49,160 nucleotides of DNA from a bacterium (GTDB taxonomy: Bacteria > Bacillota_I > Bacilli_A > Acholeplasmatales > JAEDCM01): NCBI GenBank assembly GCA_024694145.1, contig JAILKD010000041.1, positions 1 to 49,160 of the forward strand, given 5' to 3'. The stretch's first letter is position 1, and the number at the start of each line of letters is the position of its first letter. The position numbers and the translations under genes are program-made. Shown here piece after piece: positions 8,786 through 17,098 of the stretch. Under the pieces are notes generated by a model. It was not told where the DNA came from. It saw nothing but the letters and a program-made list of their open reading frames with translations, and ran no database searches.

Positions 8786-9116
8786 ACACTCAGTACATGA
8801 AATACTTGATTTAAATTCAGAAGAAAAAGAATGGTTTCAAGTACAAGAAAAAGTTTCTAATCTTCTTGTTGATATTATAAGTAGAAGAATAGATTTAAAT
8901 ATGTCTCAAAGAGATTTAGCAAAAAAATGTGGTATTAAGCAACCAATGATAGCTAGAATAGAAAGATTTGATGCAACTCCTAGAATAGACACTTTAATAA
9001 AAATGTGTGATGCTTTAGGATTACAAATAAAAATAGTGGAAGCTGACAATAATGAAAACAAAAAAACATATACAGTTAACGAGTCAGTAGAAAAGATAAA
9101 TAAAAAAAATAAGTAA
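8775..9116 (+). CDS. XRE-family HTH regulator, third gene of the TA cassette
   Basis: 113 residues. A HigA-like Cro/CI helix-turn-helix occupies about residues 38-80 (MSQRDLAKKCGIKQPMIARIE, continuing as TPRIDTLIKMCDALGL). The C-terminal tail KKTYTVNESVEKINKK nearly copies the tail of the RelB-type antitoxin. Start taken as 8775, since AGAGATGAT upstream gives better spacing than the ATG at 8766. Three-gene TA loci with a separate regulator are known (paaR-paaA-parE), but there the regulator comes first. This one may repress the locus, bind the toxin through its tail, or both; both roles are inference. Confidence 0.8.
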   Translation: MSNKHSVHEILDLNSEEKEWFQVQEKVSNLLVDIISRRIDLNMSQRDLAKKCGIKQPMIARIERFDATPRIDTLIKMCDALGLQIKIVEADNNENKKTYTVNESVEKINKKNK

Positions 9117-9123
9117 AAAATAC

Positions 9124-9147
9124 GTGAGATTGATTCTCACTTTTTTA
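9124..9147 (+). terminator. Terminator of the toxin-antitoxin cassette
   Basis: GTGAGA (9124-9129) / TCTCAC (9135-9140), then TTTTTT. A 14-bp palindrome, AAACAAATTTGTTT (9155-9168), follows and precedes the upp promoter. Confidence 0.8.
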
Positions 9148-9175
9148 CATTATTAAACAAATTTGTTTTATAATC

Positions 9176-9203
9176 TTTAAAAAACTATTATATTTGATAT
9201 AAT
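9176..9203 (+). promoter_or_regulatory. upp promoter
   Basis: TTTAAA (9176-9181), 16-nt spacer, extended -10 TGATATAAT (9195-9203). Confidence 0.6.
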
Positions 9204-9239
9204 AGAAATAGAAATAAAAAATATAAAGGAGATATATTT

Positions 9240-9866
9240 ATGCTTACAGTTATTAAACATCCACTTATTGATACTAAATTATCAATTATGAGAGATGAAA
9301 AAACTCATTCAAAAGAATTTAGAGAAAGTATTAATGAAATTGCTTCATTTATGTGCTTTGAAGTATTCAAAGACTTAAAAACACATGAATCAGAAGAAAC
9401 TTATAACACACCAACAGGTTACACTCTACATAGAGTAAAGCTTGATGATAAAATTATTATTGTTCCTATTCTTAGAGCTGGTATTGGTCTATGCGATGGA
9501 ATTAAAAATATGATTCCAACAGCAAGAATCGGACATATTGGTATGTATAGAAATGAAGAAACATTAGAACCTGTTGAATATTATTTTAAACTTCCAGAAG
9601 TTAAGAATCCACTAGTTTTAATTGTTGATCCTATGCTTGCTACAGGAGGAAGTGCTGTAGCTGCAATTACTGCATGTAAAAAACGTGGATATACAAATAT
9701 CCGTTTAATGTGTTTAGTAGGTGTTCCTCAAGGAGTAGAAGCTGTTGAAAAAGCACATCCTGACGTACATATCTATTTAGCAAGTCTAGATGAAAAATTA
9801 AATGAAAAAGGTTATATTATTCCAGGATTAGGTGATGCTGGAGACAGAATCTTTGGAACTAAATAA
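9240..9866 (+). CDS. upp: Uracil phosphoribosyltransferase
   Basis: Converts uracil plus PRPP to UMP in pyrimidine salvage (cytosol). The 208-residue length is standard. Visible are the N-terminal HPLIDTKLSIMRD segment, VPILRAGIGLCDG, and the PRPP-binding loop LIVDPMLATGGSA near residue 130, with the C-terminal GLGDAGDRIFGTK. The ribosome binding site is AAAGGAGATATATTT. Transcribed alone, between two terminators. It works with the uracil permease at 2256. Confidence 0.97.
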   Translation: MLTVIKHPLIDTKLSIMRDEKTHSKEFRESINEIASFMCFEVFKDLKTHESEETYNTPTGYTLHRVKLDDKIIIVPILRAGIGLCDGIKNMIPTARIGHIGMYRNEETLEPVEYYFKLPEVKNPLVLIVDPMLATGGSAVAAITACKKRGYTNIRLMCLVGVPQGVEAVEKAHPDVHIYLASLDEKLNEKGYIIPGLGDAGDRIFGTK

Positions 9867-9883
9867 TTAGATTAATTACAATC

Positions 9884-9912
9884 AAAAAAGTGGCTTAATT
9901 GCCACTTTTTTT
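9884..9912. terminator. Bidirectional terminator between upp and the AraC-type gene
   Basis: AAAAAAGTGGC (9884-9894) / GCCACTTTTTTT (from 9901), loop TTAATT. A-runs and T-runs on both flanks serve both convergent genes. Confidence 0.85.
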
Positions 9913-10206
9913 ATCTACAAATTTTGCTTTAAAATCTTTAGGAGTTAATCCTGTTACACGCTTAAAACTTTCTGTAAAAGTAGATGTATTTAAATATCCT
10001 ACTTTTAATGCTATTTCTTTAAAATTTAATTTTGGATTACTTACAAGTAAACTTTTTGCTTTACATATTCTAAGCTTATTCAAATGAACAATAGGACTAT
10101 CATGCATATATGCTTTAAAAGCCTTAGTAAAATATGTAGTGCTATAATCACTTATAGAAGCAAGTTTTTCAATGGTTAAGTCACATTCTTTATAATGTTC
10201 ATACAT
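9895..10206 (-). CDS. AraC-family DNA-binding domain, N-terminally truncated
   Basis: 103 residues that contain only the double HTH of AraC/XylS regulators: LTIEKLASISDYSTTYFTKAFK and then FKEIALKVGYLNTSTFTESFKR plus TGLTPKDF. There is no ligand-binding domain. The ATG at 10206 has no ribosome binding site. In-frame codons upstream of it (encoding NSKNIIIY) continue the normal start of the AraC domain up to a stop at 10264-10266, but offer no good start codon. This suggests the 3' remnant of a longer regulator whose front part was lost next to the lipoprotein promoter. A functional single-domain regulator remains possible. Confidence 0.7.
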   Translation of the reverse strand: MYEHYKECDLTIEKLASISDYSTTYFTKAFKAYMHDSPIVHLNKLRICKAKSLLVSNPKLNFKEIALKVGYLNTSTFTESFKRVTGLTPKDFKAKFVDKKSGN

Positions 10207-10308
10207 ATAAATAATGATATTTTTGCTATTTTTTTTAAAAATAACAATAGAAAAAAGGACAAATTAATATAAAATGTATTAAAATAATGATTATAGGATG
10301 AGATATAT

Positions 10309-11065
10309 ATGAAAAAAATATCTATTTTATCTTTATTATTATGTTTATGTTTATTTTTCATAACTGGTTGTGAATTTGGAGAAAAAACTACTGAAAAGCC
10401 TACTGAAACAACTACTAAAAAAAACTACTACTGAAAAATCAACAACTACACCAGCAAGTGAATTAGTTAATGATAACGGTATTTTTACAGTTGCTAGAAG
10501 TTATACATTCAATTATTCTCATACTGAAAAAATATCTGGTGAAGATGTTACAACTACAATATCTCAAAGATTAGCTTTTGATACAGAAGGCAATGTAAAA
10601 CTTACAAATTTAAGTACAAGTGCCACAAAAGAATATACTTATTCAATTGATGACACTAATTTAATGACTTGTATAAGCAAAGAAGATACAACAAAAATCG
10701 ATTATTATTATTATTATTACTTCGTAGATATCATTGTATCAGCTGATTTGTTCTTAATGCCTGGTACATTTGATGGTGAATCAGTAAGTCAAAGAGGAAC
10801 AACTACAATTGGACAAGTTTCATATATTATAATTAAGCAAGGAGATGTTCCAGCTGTATTATCAAACGATTCATCAAATGAAAATAAATATTATACATTA
10901 CGTAAGAACGGAACACTAGGAACATCTGGAACTAGAGTTAAAGCTGATCAATTAGCTAAATTCGATTCATCTACGATTGGTAGATATGCTACAACTTTAA
11001 CTGTAGGTTCTGGTTCAAGTCAAAAGATTAATCCAGTAATCGTAAATGTAATTAATGCGGACTAA
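10309..11065 (+). pseudogene. Lipoprotein interrupted by an A8 frameshift
   Basis: A good start (AGGATGAG, then ATG at 10309) encodes MKKISILSLLLCLCLFF and the lipobox ITGC, followed by a Thr/Lys/Glu-rich linker. The frame hits a stop soon after a run of eight A (about 10417-10424). With seven A the linker continues as KKTTTEKSTTT into an open frame to 11065, giving about 250 residues. The distal part is Ser/Thr-rich, probably beta-structured, with a YYYYYY stretch from a TAT microsatellite (about 10703-10721), and ends VGSGSSQKINPVIVNVINAD. Likely a surface lipoprotein. The break may be phase variation, transcriptional slippage, a mutation or an assembly error. Function unknown. Confidence 0.75.
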
Positions 11066-11087
11066 TACTCTATTAGTCCCTTTTTTT
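11059..11087 (+). terminator. Terminator of the lipoprotein gene
   Basis: GGACTAATA (11059-11067) / TATTAGTCC (11071-11079), CTC loop, then a T-run. It includes the stop codon. Confidence 0.85.
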
Positions 11088-11095
11088 ATTTTAAA

Positions 11096-11124
11096 TTGAC
11101 AAAATATAGTTATTACTATATAAT
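11096..11124 (+). promoter_or_regulatory. rnpB promoter
   Basis: Consensus boxes: TTGACA (11096-11101), 17-nt spacer, TATAAT (11119-11124). Transcription is expected to start at about 11131, the first base of the RNA's terminal helix. Confidence 0.85.
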
Positions 11125-11130
11125 TATTTT

Positions 11131-11455
11131 GAAATATTCGGGTAATCGAGCAGAAATGTTAGGAAAGTCCATGCTAGCACAGTCTGAGATGACTGTAGTG
11201 TTTGTGCTAGATGAATAAATAAATCTAGGCTATGACGGCGTTATCAATACCCTAAATCAATTGATATGGTGAGATACTCAAAAGTGCCACAGAGACGAGC
11301 TTTATAGAAATATAAAGATGAAACGAGGTAAACCCCTCAAGCTAGAAACCCAAATTTTGGTAGGGGAGTCTTCAAATAGGAAATGAACTAGATGAAGGAT
11401 AGGAAACTATAGATAAATGATTACCGATTACAGAACATGGCTTATAGAATATTTC
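11131..11455 (+). ncRNA. rnpB: RNase P RNA, B-type (Bacillus class)
   Basis: Catalytic RNA that matures tRNA 5' ends. The universal 5' core is present (TTCGGGTAATCG, then AGGAAAGTCCATGCTAGCAC and GAGATGACTGTAGTG), as are the conserved central AGAGACGAGC, the AACGAGGTAAACCCC segment and the 3' core ending ACAGAACATGGCTTAT. The ends are set by helix P1: GAAATATTC (11131-11139) pairs with GAATATTTC (11447-11455). The length of about 325 nt is slightly short for the class, as expected in a reduced AT-rich genome. Confidence 0.95.
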
Positions 11456-11464
11456 ATAAATTAT

Positions 11465-11486
11465 AAGGACTTTAGAGTCCTTTTAC
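11465..11486 (+). terminator. rnpB terminator
   Basis: AAGGACT (11465-11471) / AGTCCTT (11476-11482), TTAG loop, followed by TTTACTTT, just before the lepA ribosome binding site. Confidence 0.65.
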
Positions 11487-11505
11487 TTTGAAAGGATGTG
11501 TAATT

Positions 11506-13320
11506 ATGGATAGAAAAAACTTAATAAGAAACTTTTCCATTATTGCACATATCGATCATGGTAAATCAACTTTAGCTGATAGAATCTTAGAGCTAACAGG
11601 AGCACTAGAAAAACGTGAAATGAAAGATCAAATCCTTGATTCAATGGATTTAGAGCGTGAACGTGGAATAACTATTAAATTAAATGCTGTTGAATTAAAT
11701 TATAAAGCAGATGATGGTAACACTTATATTATGCATTTAATTGACACTCCAGGACATGTAGACTTCACTTACGAAGTAAGTAGAAGCCTAGCAGCTTGTG
11801 AAGGTGCTATTTTAGTAGTAGATGCAGCACAAGGAATTGAAGCTCAAACTCTTGCTAATGTTTATTTAGCACTAGATAACAATCTAGAAATATTACCATT
11901 AATAAATAAAATAGATTTACCAAGTGCTGATCCTGATAAAGTAAAAAAAGAAATTGAAGATGTTATAGGTATTCCTGCAGATGAAGCAGTCTTAGCTAGT
12001 GCTAAAGAAGGAATAGGAATAAAAGAAATATTAGAGCAAGTAGTAAAATATGTTCCAGCTCCTAAAGGTAGTGAGACCAACCCTCTTCAAGCTTTAATAT
12101 TTGATTCAGTTTTTGATGCTTATAGAGGAGTAATTCCAACTATTAGAGTAGTAAATGGACGCGTTAAAAAAGGTGACACTATTAAAATGATGAGTAATGG
12201 TGCAACTTTTGAAGTAGTCGAAGTTGGAGTACATACACCAAGAGAAGAAAAGCGTGAATTCTTAGAGGCAGGAGATGTAGGTTTTTTAACTGCATCAATT
12301 AAAGATATTAATCTAGTTAGAGTTGGTGATACAATCACTCTAGCAAACAATCCAGCCAAAGATCCACTACCAGGTTACAAAGTAATGAATCCAATGGTTT
12401 ACTGTGGATTATATCCAATAGATAGCGCCAAATATAACGATTTAAAGGATGCACTAGATAAACTTAAGCTAAATGATGCATCTTTAGTATATGAGCCTGA
12501 AACAAGCCAAGCATTAGGTTTTGGATTTAGAACAGGTTTCTTAGGACTTTTACATATGGAAATAATTCAAGAACGTATTGAGCGTGAATTTAAAATTGAT
12601 TTAATTGCTACAGCTCCATCTGTAATTTATCACTTATATTTAACTGATGGAACTGATTATACAATAGAAAATCCAAGTAAAATGCCTGATGTACAAAAAA
12701 TAAGTAGAATTGAAGAGCCTTACGTAAAAACATCAATTATGACTCCAGAAGAATATGTTGGATCAATTATGGATTTATGTCAAAATAAACGTGGAATATT
12801 TAATAATATGCAATATATTGATGATAAACGTGTTAATTTGACTTATGAAATGCCTTTAAGTGAAATAGTTTATGATTTCTTTGATAAAATAAAAAGTCAA
12901 ACTAGAGGTTATGCTTCATTTGATTATGAATTTAGTGAATATAAGCAAAGTGCTCTAGTTAAAATGGATATTATGCTTAATGGTGATATAGTTGATGCCT
13001 TATCAACAATTGTTCATAAAGATTTTGCCTATAATAGAGGTAAAGTTATAACTGAAAAATTAAAAGATATTATACCTAAACATCAATTTGAAATACCTGT
13101 TCAAGCAATGATTAATAATAGAGTTATTGCTAGAAGCGATATAAAAGCTTATAGAAAAAATGTACTTGCCAAATGTTATGGTGGAGATATTTCAAGAAAG
13201 AAAAAGCTACTTGAAAAACAAAAAGAAGGAAAAAAGAGAATGAAATCAATTGGTTCAGTTGAAATTCCTCAAGAAGCATTTATGGCAATACTTTCAAGTG
13301 ATGAAAAGCAAGTCAAATAG
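11506..13320 (+). CDS. lepA: Elongation factor 4 (LepA GTPase)
   Basis: Ribosome-bound GTPase that acts on translocation or initiation under stress. 604 residues, the standard size. G1 AHIDHGKST is near residue 15, followed by DTPGH, NKIDL, EF-G-like domains II, III and V, and the LepA-specific C-terminal domain ([22 protein letters not shown]). The start at 11506 follows AAAGGATGTG; the longer frame from 11488 adds six residues that overlap the ribosome binding site. It directly follows rnpB. In many Firmicutes lepA is followed by hemW; here hemW lies 2.7 kb further on, with other genes between them. Confidence 0.97.
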   Translation: MDRKNLIRNFSIIAHIDHGKSTLADRILELTGALEKREMKDQILDSMDLERERGITIKLNAVELNYKADDGNTYIMHLIDTPGHVDFTYEVSRSLAACEGAILVVDAAQGIEAQTLANVYLALDNNLEILPLINKIDLPSADPDKVKKEIEDVIGIPADEAVLASAKEGIGIKEILEQVVKYVPAPKGSETNPLQALIFDSVFDAYRGVIPTIRVVNGRVKKGDTIKMMSNGATFEVVEVGVHTPREEKREFLEAGDVGFLTASIKDINLVRVGDTITLANNPAKDPLPGYKVMNPMVYCGLYPIDSAKYNDLKDALDKLKLNDASLVYEPETSQALGFGFRTGFLGLLHMEIIQERIEREFKIDLIATAPSVIYHLYLTDGTDYTIENPSKMPDVQKISRIEEPYVKTSIMTPEEYVGSIMDLCQNKRGIFNNMQYIDDKRVNLTYEMPLSEIVYDFFDKIKSQTRGYASFDYEFSEYKQSALVKMDIMLNGDIVDALSTIVHKDFAYNRGKVITEKLKDIIPKHQFEIPVQAMINNRVIARSDIKAYRKNVLAKCYGGDISRKKKLLEKQKEGKKRMKSIGSVEIPQEAFMAILSSDEKQVK

Positions 13321-13332
13321 ACTTGTTTTTTT
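13309..13332 (+). terminator. lepA terminator
   Basis: CAAGTC (13309-13314) / GACTTG (13320-13325), then a T-run; it overlaps the stop codon. Confidence 0.8.
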
Positions 13333-13392
13333 CATTTTTATTTCAAAAAAAATAATAATATAATATAATTATATTTAAAGGAGTTGATAATA

Positions 13393-15015
13393 ATGAAAAA
13401 ATTAATATTTAGCGTATTATCTATTTTGTTATTGATTACTCTTTTAGGCTGCAAAAGGCAAATAAGACTTAAAAACAAAACCGCAACAATAGATAATGTA
13501 AATAAAATAGGTAAAAATATAAAAAATATAGATTTAGAATTTGATAGAGCTAGTTTTAATAAAACATTAAATGAGTCATTAGATGCTATAATGGATGCCA
13601 AAACATATGATGTAGTAGATGAAACATTATATAAACTAATAAACAATATCAATGATCTAACCAATAAATATTATGCTTCACAAGCATTGATGGATTATGA
13701 TCAAGAAAACTTATTATATGAAGAAAAATATAAAAATATAAGAGATTCCTATAATGATTATGTTATATTTTATAATAAAATGATTGTTGAATTATCTAAT
13801 AATGATGAATATATAAGTCTGTTTTTTAGTGGATATAGTCAAGAAGATATAGACTATGAAGTAGAAATGGCAAGAAAAAAGATGGATGAAAAATATATTA
13901 AACTTACTGAAGAGCTAGATGATTTAGTTAATGAATCAAATAAAATAGATATAGACTTATCAAAACAAACTTATGATATAGAATTACTTGATATAACTTA
14001 TAATTTTATAAATAAAAACAAAGAAATATCTGAACTATTAGGTTATGATTCTTATGTTGAATATGCAGATGTTTCAAGAAATAGAAGCTATTTAAGAAGC
14101 GATGCTAATGATTTTATTAAAAACACTAAAACATATATAGTTCCTTTAATGAATGATGATCATAGCTTTTTAGATATAAGAAGTAGCTTTCAAAAATTAT
14201 CATTTGCCCAACAAAATTATTATATAGAATTTGCTATGTCATCAATTTTTGATAAAGATTATTACACATTTAATCTTATAAAAGATTATTCAAAAAAAGT
14301 AGGTGGATCTTACTATAGAACATTCCATGACTTTATTGATAATGGTAAATATGTATTTGCTAAAAGTGATAGCTCATTAGATGTTGCATATACAAATAAT
14401 ATGTTATCTTTTTTTGGTAAAGGTTATCAAAGTGCATCATCAGTAATTCATGAATTTGGTCATTTTTATTCATATACAAACCCACTAACAAAAACCAGAT
14501 CACTTGATTTAAATGAATTTTATTCACAGTCAAACGAATTCTTATTTACAAGCTATTTAGAGCAAAACTCAAGTAAAAATGTCATTCCTGTATATGAATT
14601 TAAATCAAAAGAATTGTTAGATAATGCATGTTACACAATAGTTATTGCATCAGCATTAAGAGAATTTGAAGAAGAACTATATTCAAAAACTCTTACAAAT
14701 AAAGATGAAATAGTTGAAATTTGGAATAAGATCAATACAAATAGCTATAAAGGACTATTAAAAAGCTTTTGGAAGTTAGAATGTAGATACGATATGTATT
14801 ATTTATCGTATGCAACAAGCATAACAGGAGCTATTAATTTATATAATCAAAGTAAGATTAATCTAAATGATGGAATTAATAAATATATTAAAGCTATAAA
14901 TAATCAAAATATAGATGATGATATAGAACAAATACTAAGTAAATGTGGCATATATTCACCATTTGATGAAAATGCATTTAAAGAAATTGTTAAAACACTA
15001 GAAGAAAAGAGATAA
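13393..15015 (+). CDS. Lipoprotein M3-like zinc metallopeptidase
   Basis: 540 residues. The signal peptide MKKLIFSVLSILLLITLLGC ends in a lipobox cysteine, so the protein is anchored on the outer face of the membrane. The zinc motif is HEFGH at residues 353-357. A glutamate 25 residues after the second His (E382, in FYSQSNEFL) has the spacing of the third zinc ligand in M3 (thimet/OpdA) gluzincins. The rest is helical and Lys/Asp/Asn-rich, as in the oligoendopeptidase fold, although M3 enzymes are normally cytosolic. A surface peptidase for peptide processing or feeding is inferred. Start 13393 is preceded by AAAGGAGTTGAT; the TTG at 13384 is inside that site. Confidence 0.75.
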   Translation: MKKLIFSVLSILLLITLLGCKRQIRLKNKTATIDNVNKIGKNIKNIDLEFDRASFNKTLNESLDAIMDAKTYDVVDETLYKLINNINDLTNKYYASQALMDYDQENLLYEEKYKNIRDSYNDYVIFYNKMIVELSNNDEYISLFFSGYSQEDIDYEVEMARKKMDEKYIKLTEELDDLVNESNKIDIDLSKQTYDIELLDITYNFINKNKEISELLGYDSYVEYADVSRNRSYLRSDANDFIKNTKTYIVPLMNDDHSFLDIRSSFQKLSFAQQNYYIEFAMSSIFDKDYYTFNLIKDYSKKVGGSYYRTFHDFIDNGKYVFAKSDSSLDVAYTNNMLSFFGKGYQSASSVIHEFGHFYSYTNPLTKTRSLDLNEFYSQSNEFLFTSYLEQNSSKNVIPVYEFKSKELLDNACYTIVIASALREFEEELYSKTLTNKDEIVEIWNKINTNSYKGLLKSFWKLECRYDMYYLSYATSITGAINLYNQSKINLNDGINKYIKAINNQNIDDDIEQILSKCGIYSPFDENAFKEIVKTLEEKR

Positions 15016-15020
15016 ATCAC

Positions 15021-15605
15021 ATGAAAAAAATAGGAATTAATTTAATTATAGGCACAATAATTTCAATAATACTTATTGTTATATCTTTGTTAGTAATAAA
15101 GCCAAATTATACATATATGACTAAATTTAATGAGAAAATATGGCTTTCTACAGACAACAAAACATTTAGTAATGAAAACGAGATAATCTCGTATGAAAGA
15201 AAAGATAATTTGCTAACTGTAACATATGAAAATAATAAATTTGTTTATGATAGCGAAAGCGGAAGAACTGTTTTTGCATGTGATGGTAAAATATTTGAAG
15301 CAAAATATATTAATGGTACTATTAGTTTTGAATCTCTTACTCCAGAAGAAATTGCATCACTATATAAGTATATAGTTTTACTTACAGTAACAAAATATGA
15401 TAACGATAAAATAAATGTAACAACGCAAAAGATAATATGTGTTATTTTAAGCATATTTATAGGCTATATTTTAAGTTTTTTAGCTTATCCTATAATTTTA
15501 TACGAAAAAGTTAAAGAAAATCAAAAATTAGCCTTTATTTCAGTCTCTATGACAATAGTGCTATGTTTAGCAAGTGCTTTTTACATTTATTTTACATTAA
15601 AATAA
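15021..15605 (+). CDS. Hypothetical membrane protein
   Basis: 194 residues, not recognised. A membrane segment at about 5-27, a polar region of about 110 residues (30-140) predicted outside, then two membrane segments (about 141-160 and 172-192). It starts 5 bases after the metallopeptidase stop, with the ribosome binding site inside that gene's end (AAAAGAGAT), so the two are very likely co-transcribed and may work together. No motif suggests an enzyme. Confidence 0.75.
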   Translation: MKKIGINLIIGTIISIILIVISLLVIKPNYTYMTKFNEKIWLSTDNKTFSNENEIISYERKDNLLTVTYENNKFVYDSESGRTVFACDGKIFEAKYINGTISFESLTPEEIASLYKYIVLLTVTKYDNDKINVTTQKIICVILSIFIGYILSFLAYPIILYEKVKENQKLAFISVSMTIVLCLASAFYIYFTLK

Positions 15606-15606
15606 G

Positions 15607-15635
15607 TTGAAAAAAGTATACTTTGGGTTTATAAT
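15607..15635 (+). promoter_or_regulatory. Promoter of the small membrane protein gene
   Basis: TTGAAA (15607-15612), 17-nt spacer, TATAAT (15630-15635): a strong consensus promoter starting just after the preceding stop codon. Confidence 0.75.
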
Positions 15636-15661
15636 TTAAAGTAGGAAAGGTGGTCTTTAGT

Positions 15662-15883
15662 ATGGCAAGTTCAAAAAGCGATTACTTTGGATTAGATTAT
15701 ATCGTAAGTTTAATCTTAGCTATTATTCCTATTACATCATGGGTATGTGGAATTATCACTAGAATTCAAGATGGTCATATCGTAGCTGGTATTATCAGAA
15801 TTTTCTTAGGATGGATTACTTGGATTTTAGACTTAATTTTCATGATTGTTAATAAGAAGATCTTTAGATTACTTCAAGTTTAA
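15662..15883 (+). CDS. Small two-segment membrane protein
   Basis: 73 residues (MASSKSDYFGLDYIVSLILA at the front). Two hydrophobic stretches (about 12-32 and 40-62) are separated by a polar turn TRIQDGH, with a basic end NKKIFRLLQV. The pattern (LAIIP, then a G-rich turn, then LGWI) weakly resembles Pmp3/YqaE proteins, but the similarity is too slight for a name. Its own near-consensus promoter suggests strong expression. Start 15662 is favoured over the GTG at 15650 because GGAAAGGTGG precedes it. Confidence 0.7.
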   Translation: MASSKSDYFGLDYIVSLILAIIPITSWVCGIITRIQDGHIVAGIIRIFLGWITWILDLIFMIVNKKIFRLLQV

Positions 15884-15906
15884 TCTGAAAAAGACATAAA
15901 AGATAG

Positions 15907-15932
15907 AGGGTTATAAGCCCTTTATTTTTTTA
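15907..15932 (+). terminator. Weak terminator
   Basis: AGGG (15907-15910) / CCCT (15918-15921), followed by a long T-rich tract. The stem is short. Confidence 0.45.
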
Positions 15933-15991
15933 TTTTAAAAAGAATTATGTAAACTAGGAAAAAAAGTAGTATAATAATACTAGGTGGTACT

Positions 15992-17086
15992 ATGCGCGGT
16001 TTATATATACATATTCCTTTTTGTAAAAGAATATGCACATATTGTGATTTTACAAAAAGAGTTCCAAAAGATAATTTAATGATAAAAGAATATCTAAAAT
16101 ATTTAAAAGAAGAACTTTTTTCATATGAAAAATATTTTAGCAGTATAGAAACTATTTATATAGGTGGTGGAACACCTACATTACTAGATGAAACAGATTT
16201 AACAATTTTATTAGATATGTTAAAAGATTTTAAGAATATAAAAGAATACAGTATAGAAATAAATCCAGAGACATTAACTTTAGATAAAGTTAAGATATTA
16301 AAAAAATATGGAATAAATAGATGTAGTATTGGTGTAGAATCATTTGACGATAATACATTAAAAATACTTGGTAGAAGTCATACAAAAAATGATATTTATA
16401 ACGCAGTTAAAATGCTTAAAGATAATGGCTTTACCAATATAAATATAGACCTAATATTTGCTGTTCCAGGGCAGAATATATCTAGTATTGAAAACGATTT
16501 AAAAGAGTTTTATAAACTAGATATAAATCACCTTTCATACTACTCGCTAATACTTGAAGAAAACACAATTTTATACCATAAATATAAACACAATTTATTT
16601 AAGCCAATAGATAATGAAATAGAAGCAAAAATGTATGAATTTATTATTAACGATTTAGAAAAAAATGACTTCAAACAGTACGAAATCAGTAATTTCTCTA
16701 AAAATAATAGTGAATCAATTCATAATAAAATTTACTGGGAAAATAAAGAATATATTGGGGTTGGTTTAGGTGCTTCAGGATATGTTGATAGTACTCGTTA
16801 TACCAATAATAACCTACTAAAAGAATACTATAAAAAGTATAGAAAAACTGAAGAATTTATTGATAAAAATACTAAATTTAGTGAAGAAATGATTTTAGGC
16901 TTAAGAATGCTTAAAGGAATTAATATAGATTTTGTGAATAAAAAGTACGATAAAGATATTTTAAACGACTTTAGTGAGTTAAAAAAATATGTAAATAATG
17001 GCTTTTTAGCTATAGATAATGGCTATTTGCATCTAACTAAAAAAGGTTTATTAATAGGTAATGATATATTTGAATTATTTATTTAA
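15992..17086 (+). CDS. hemW: HemW-like radical SAM heme chaperone
   Basis: 364 residues. The radical-SAM cluster motif CKRICTYC (C11, C15, C18) has the CxxxCxxC spacing of the HemN/HemW group, followed by the SAM-binding GGGTPTLL segment, the EINPETLT motif and a C-terminal HemW domain. HemW proteins carry heme and are often mislabelled as coproporphyrinogen oxidase; the extra N-terminal Cys typical of true HemN is absent. Promoter-like TATAAT at 15970-15975, ribosome binding site GGTGG. Twelve bases separate it from xerD, so the two are probably in one transcript. Confidence 0.9.
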   Translation: MRGLYIHIPFCKRICTYCDFTKRVPKDNLMIKEYLKYLKEELFSYEKYFSSIETIYIGGGTPTLLDETDLTILLDMLKDFKNIKEYSIEINPETLTLDKVKILKKYGINRCSIGVESFDDNTLKILGRSHTKNDIYNAVKMLKDNGFTNINIDLIFAVPGQNISSIENDLKEFYKLDINHLSYYSLILEENTILYHKYKHNLFKPIDNEIEAKMYEFIINDLEKNDFKQYEISNFSKNNSESIHNKIYWENKEYIGVGLGASGYVDSTRYTNNNLLKEYYKKYRKTEEFIDKNTKFSEEMILGLRMLKGINIDFVNKKYDKDILNDFSELKKYVNNGFLAIDNGYLHLTKKGLLIGNDIFELFI

Positions 17087-17098
17087 GGATGTGATAAT

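Noticed and set aside
10370-11065. Lipoprotein body starting at the GTG at 10370
   Set aside because: That start gives a Leu/Lys-rich front that is just the lipoprotein signal and linker region read in the wrong frame; a proper ribosome binding site and lipobox exist at 10309.
13338-13664. Hydrophobic leftward frame opposite the metallopeptidase
   Set aside because: It is a complement artefact of AT-rich coding sequence, without a ribosome binding site.
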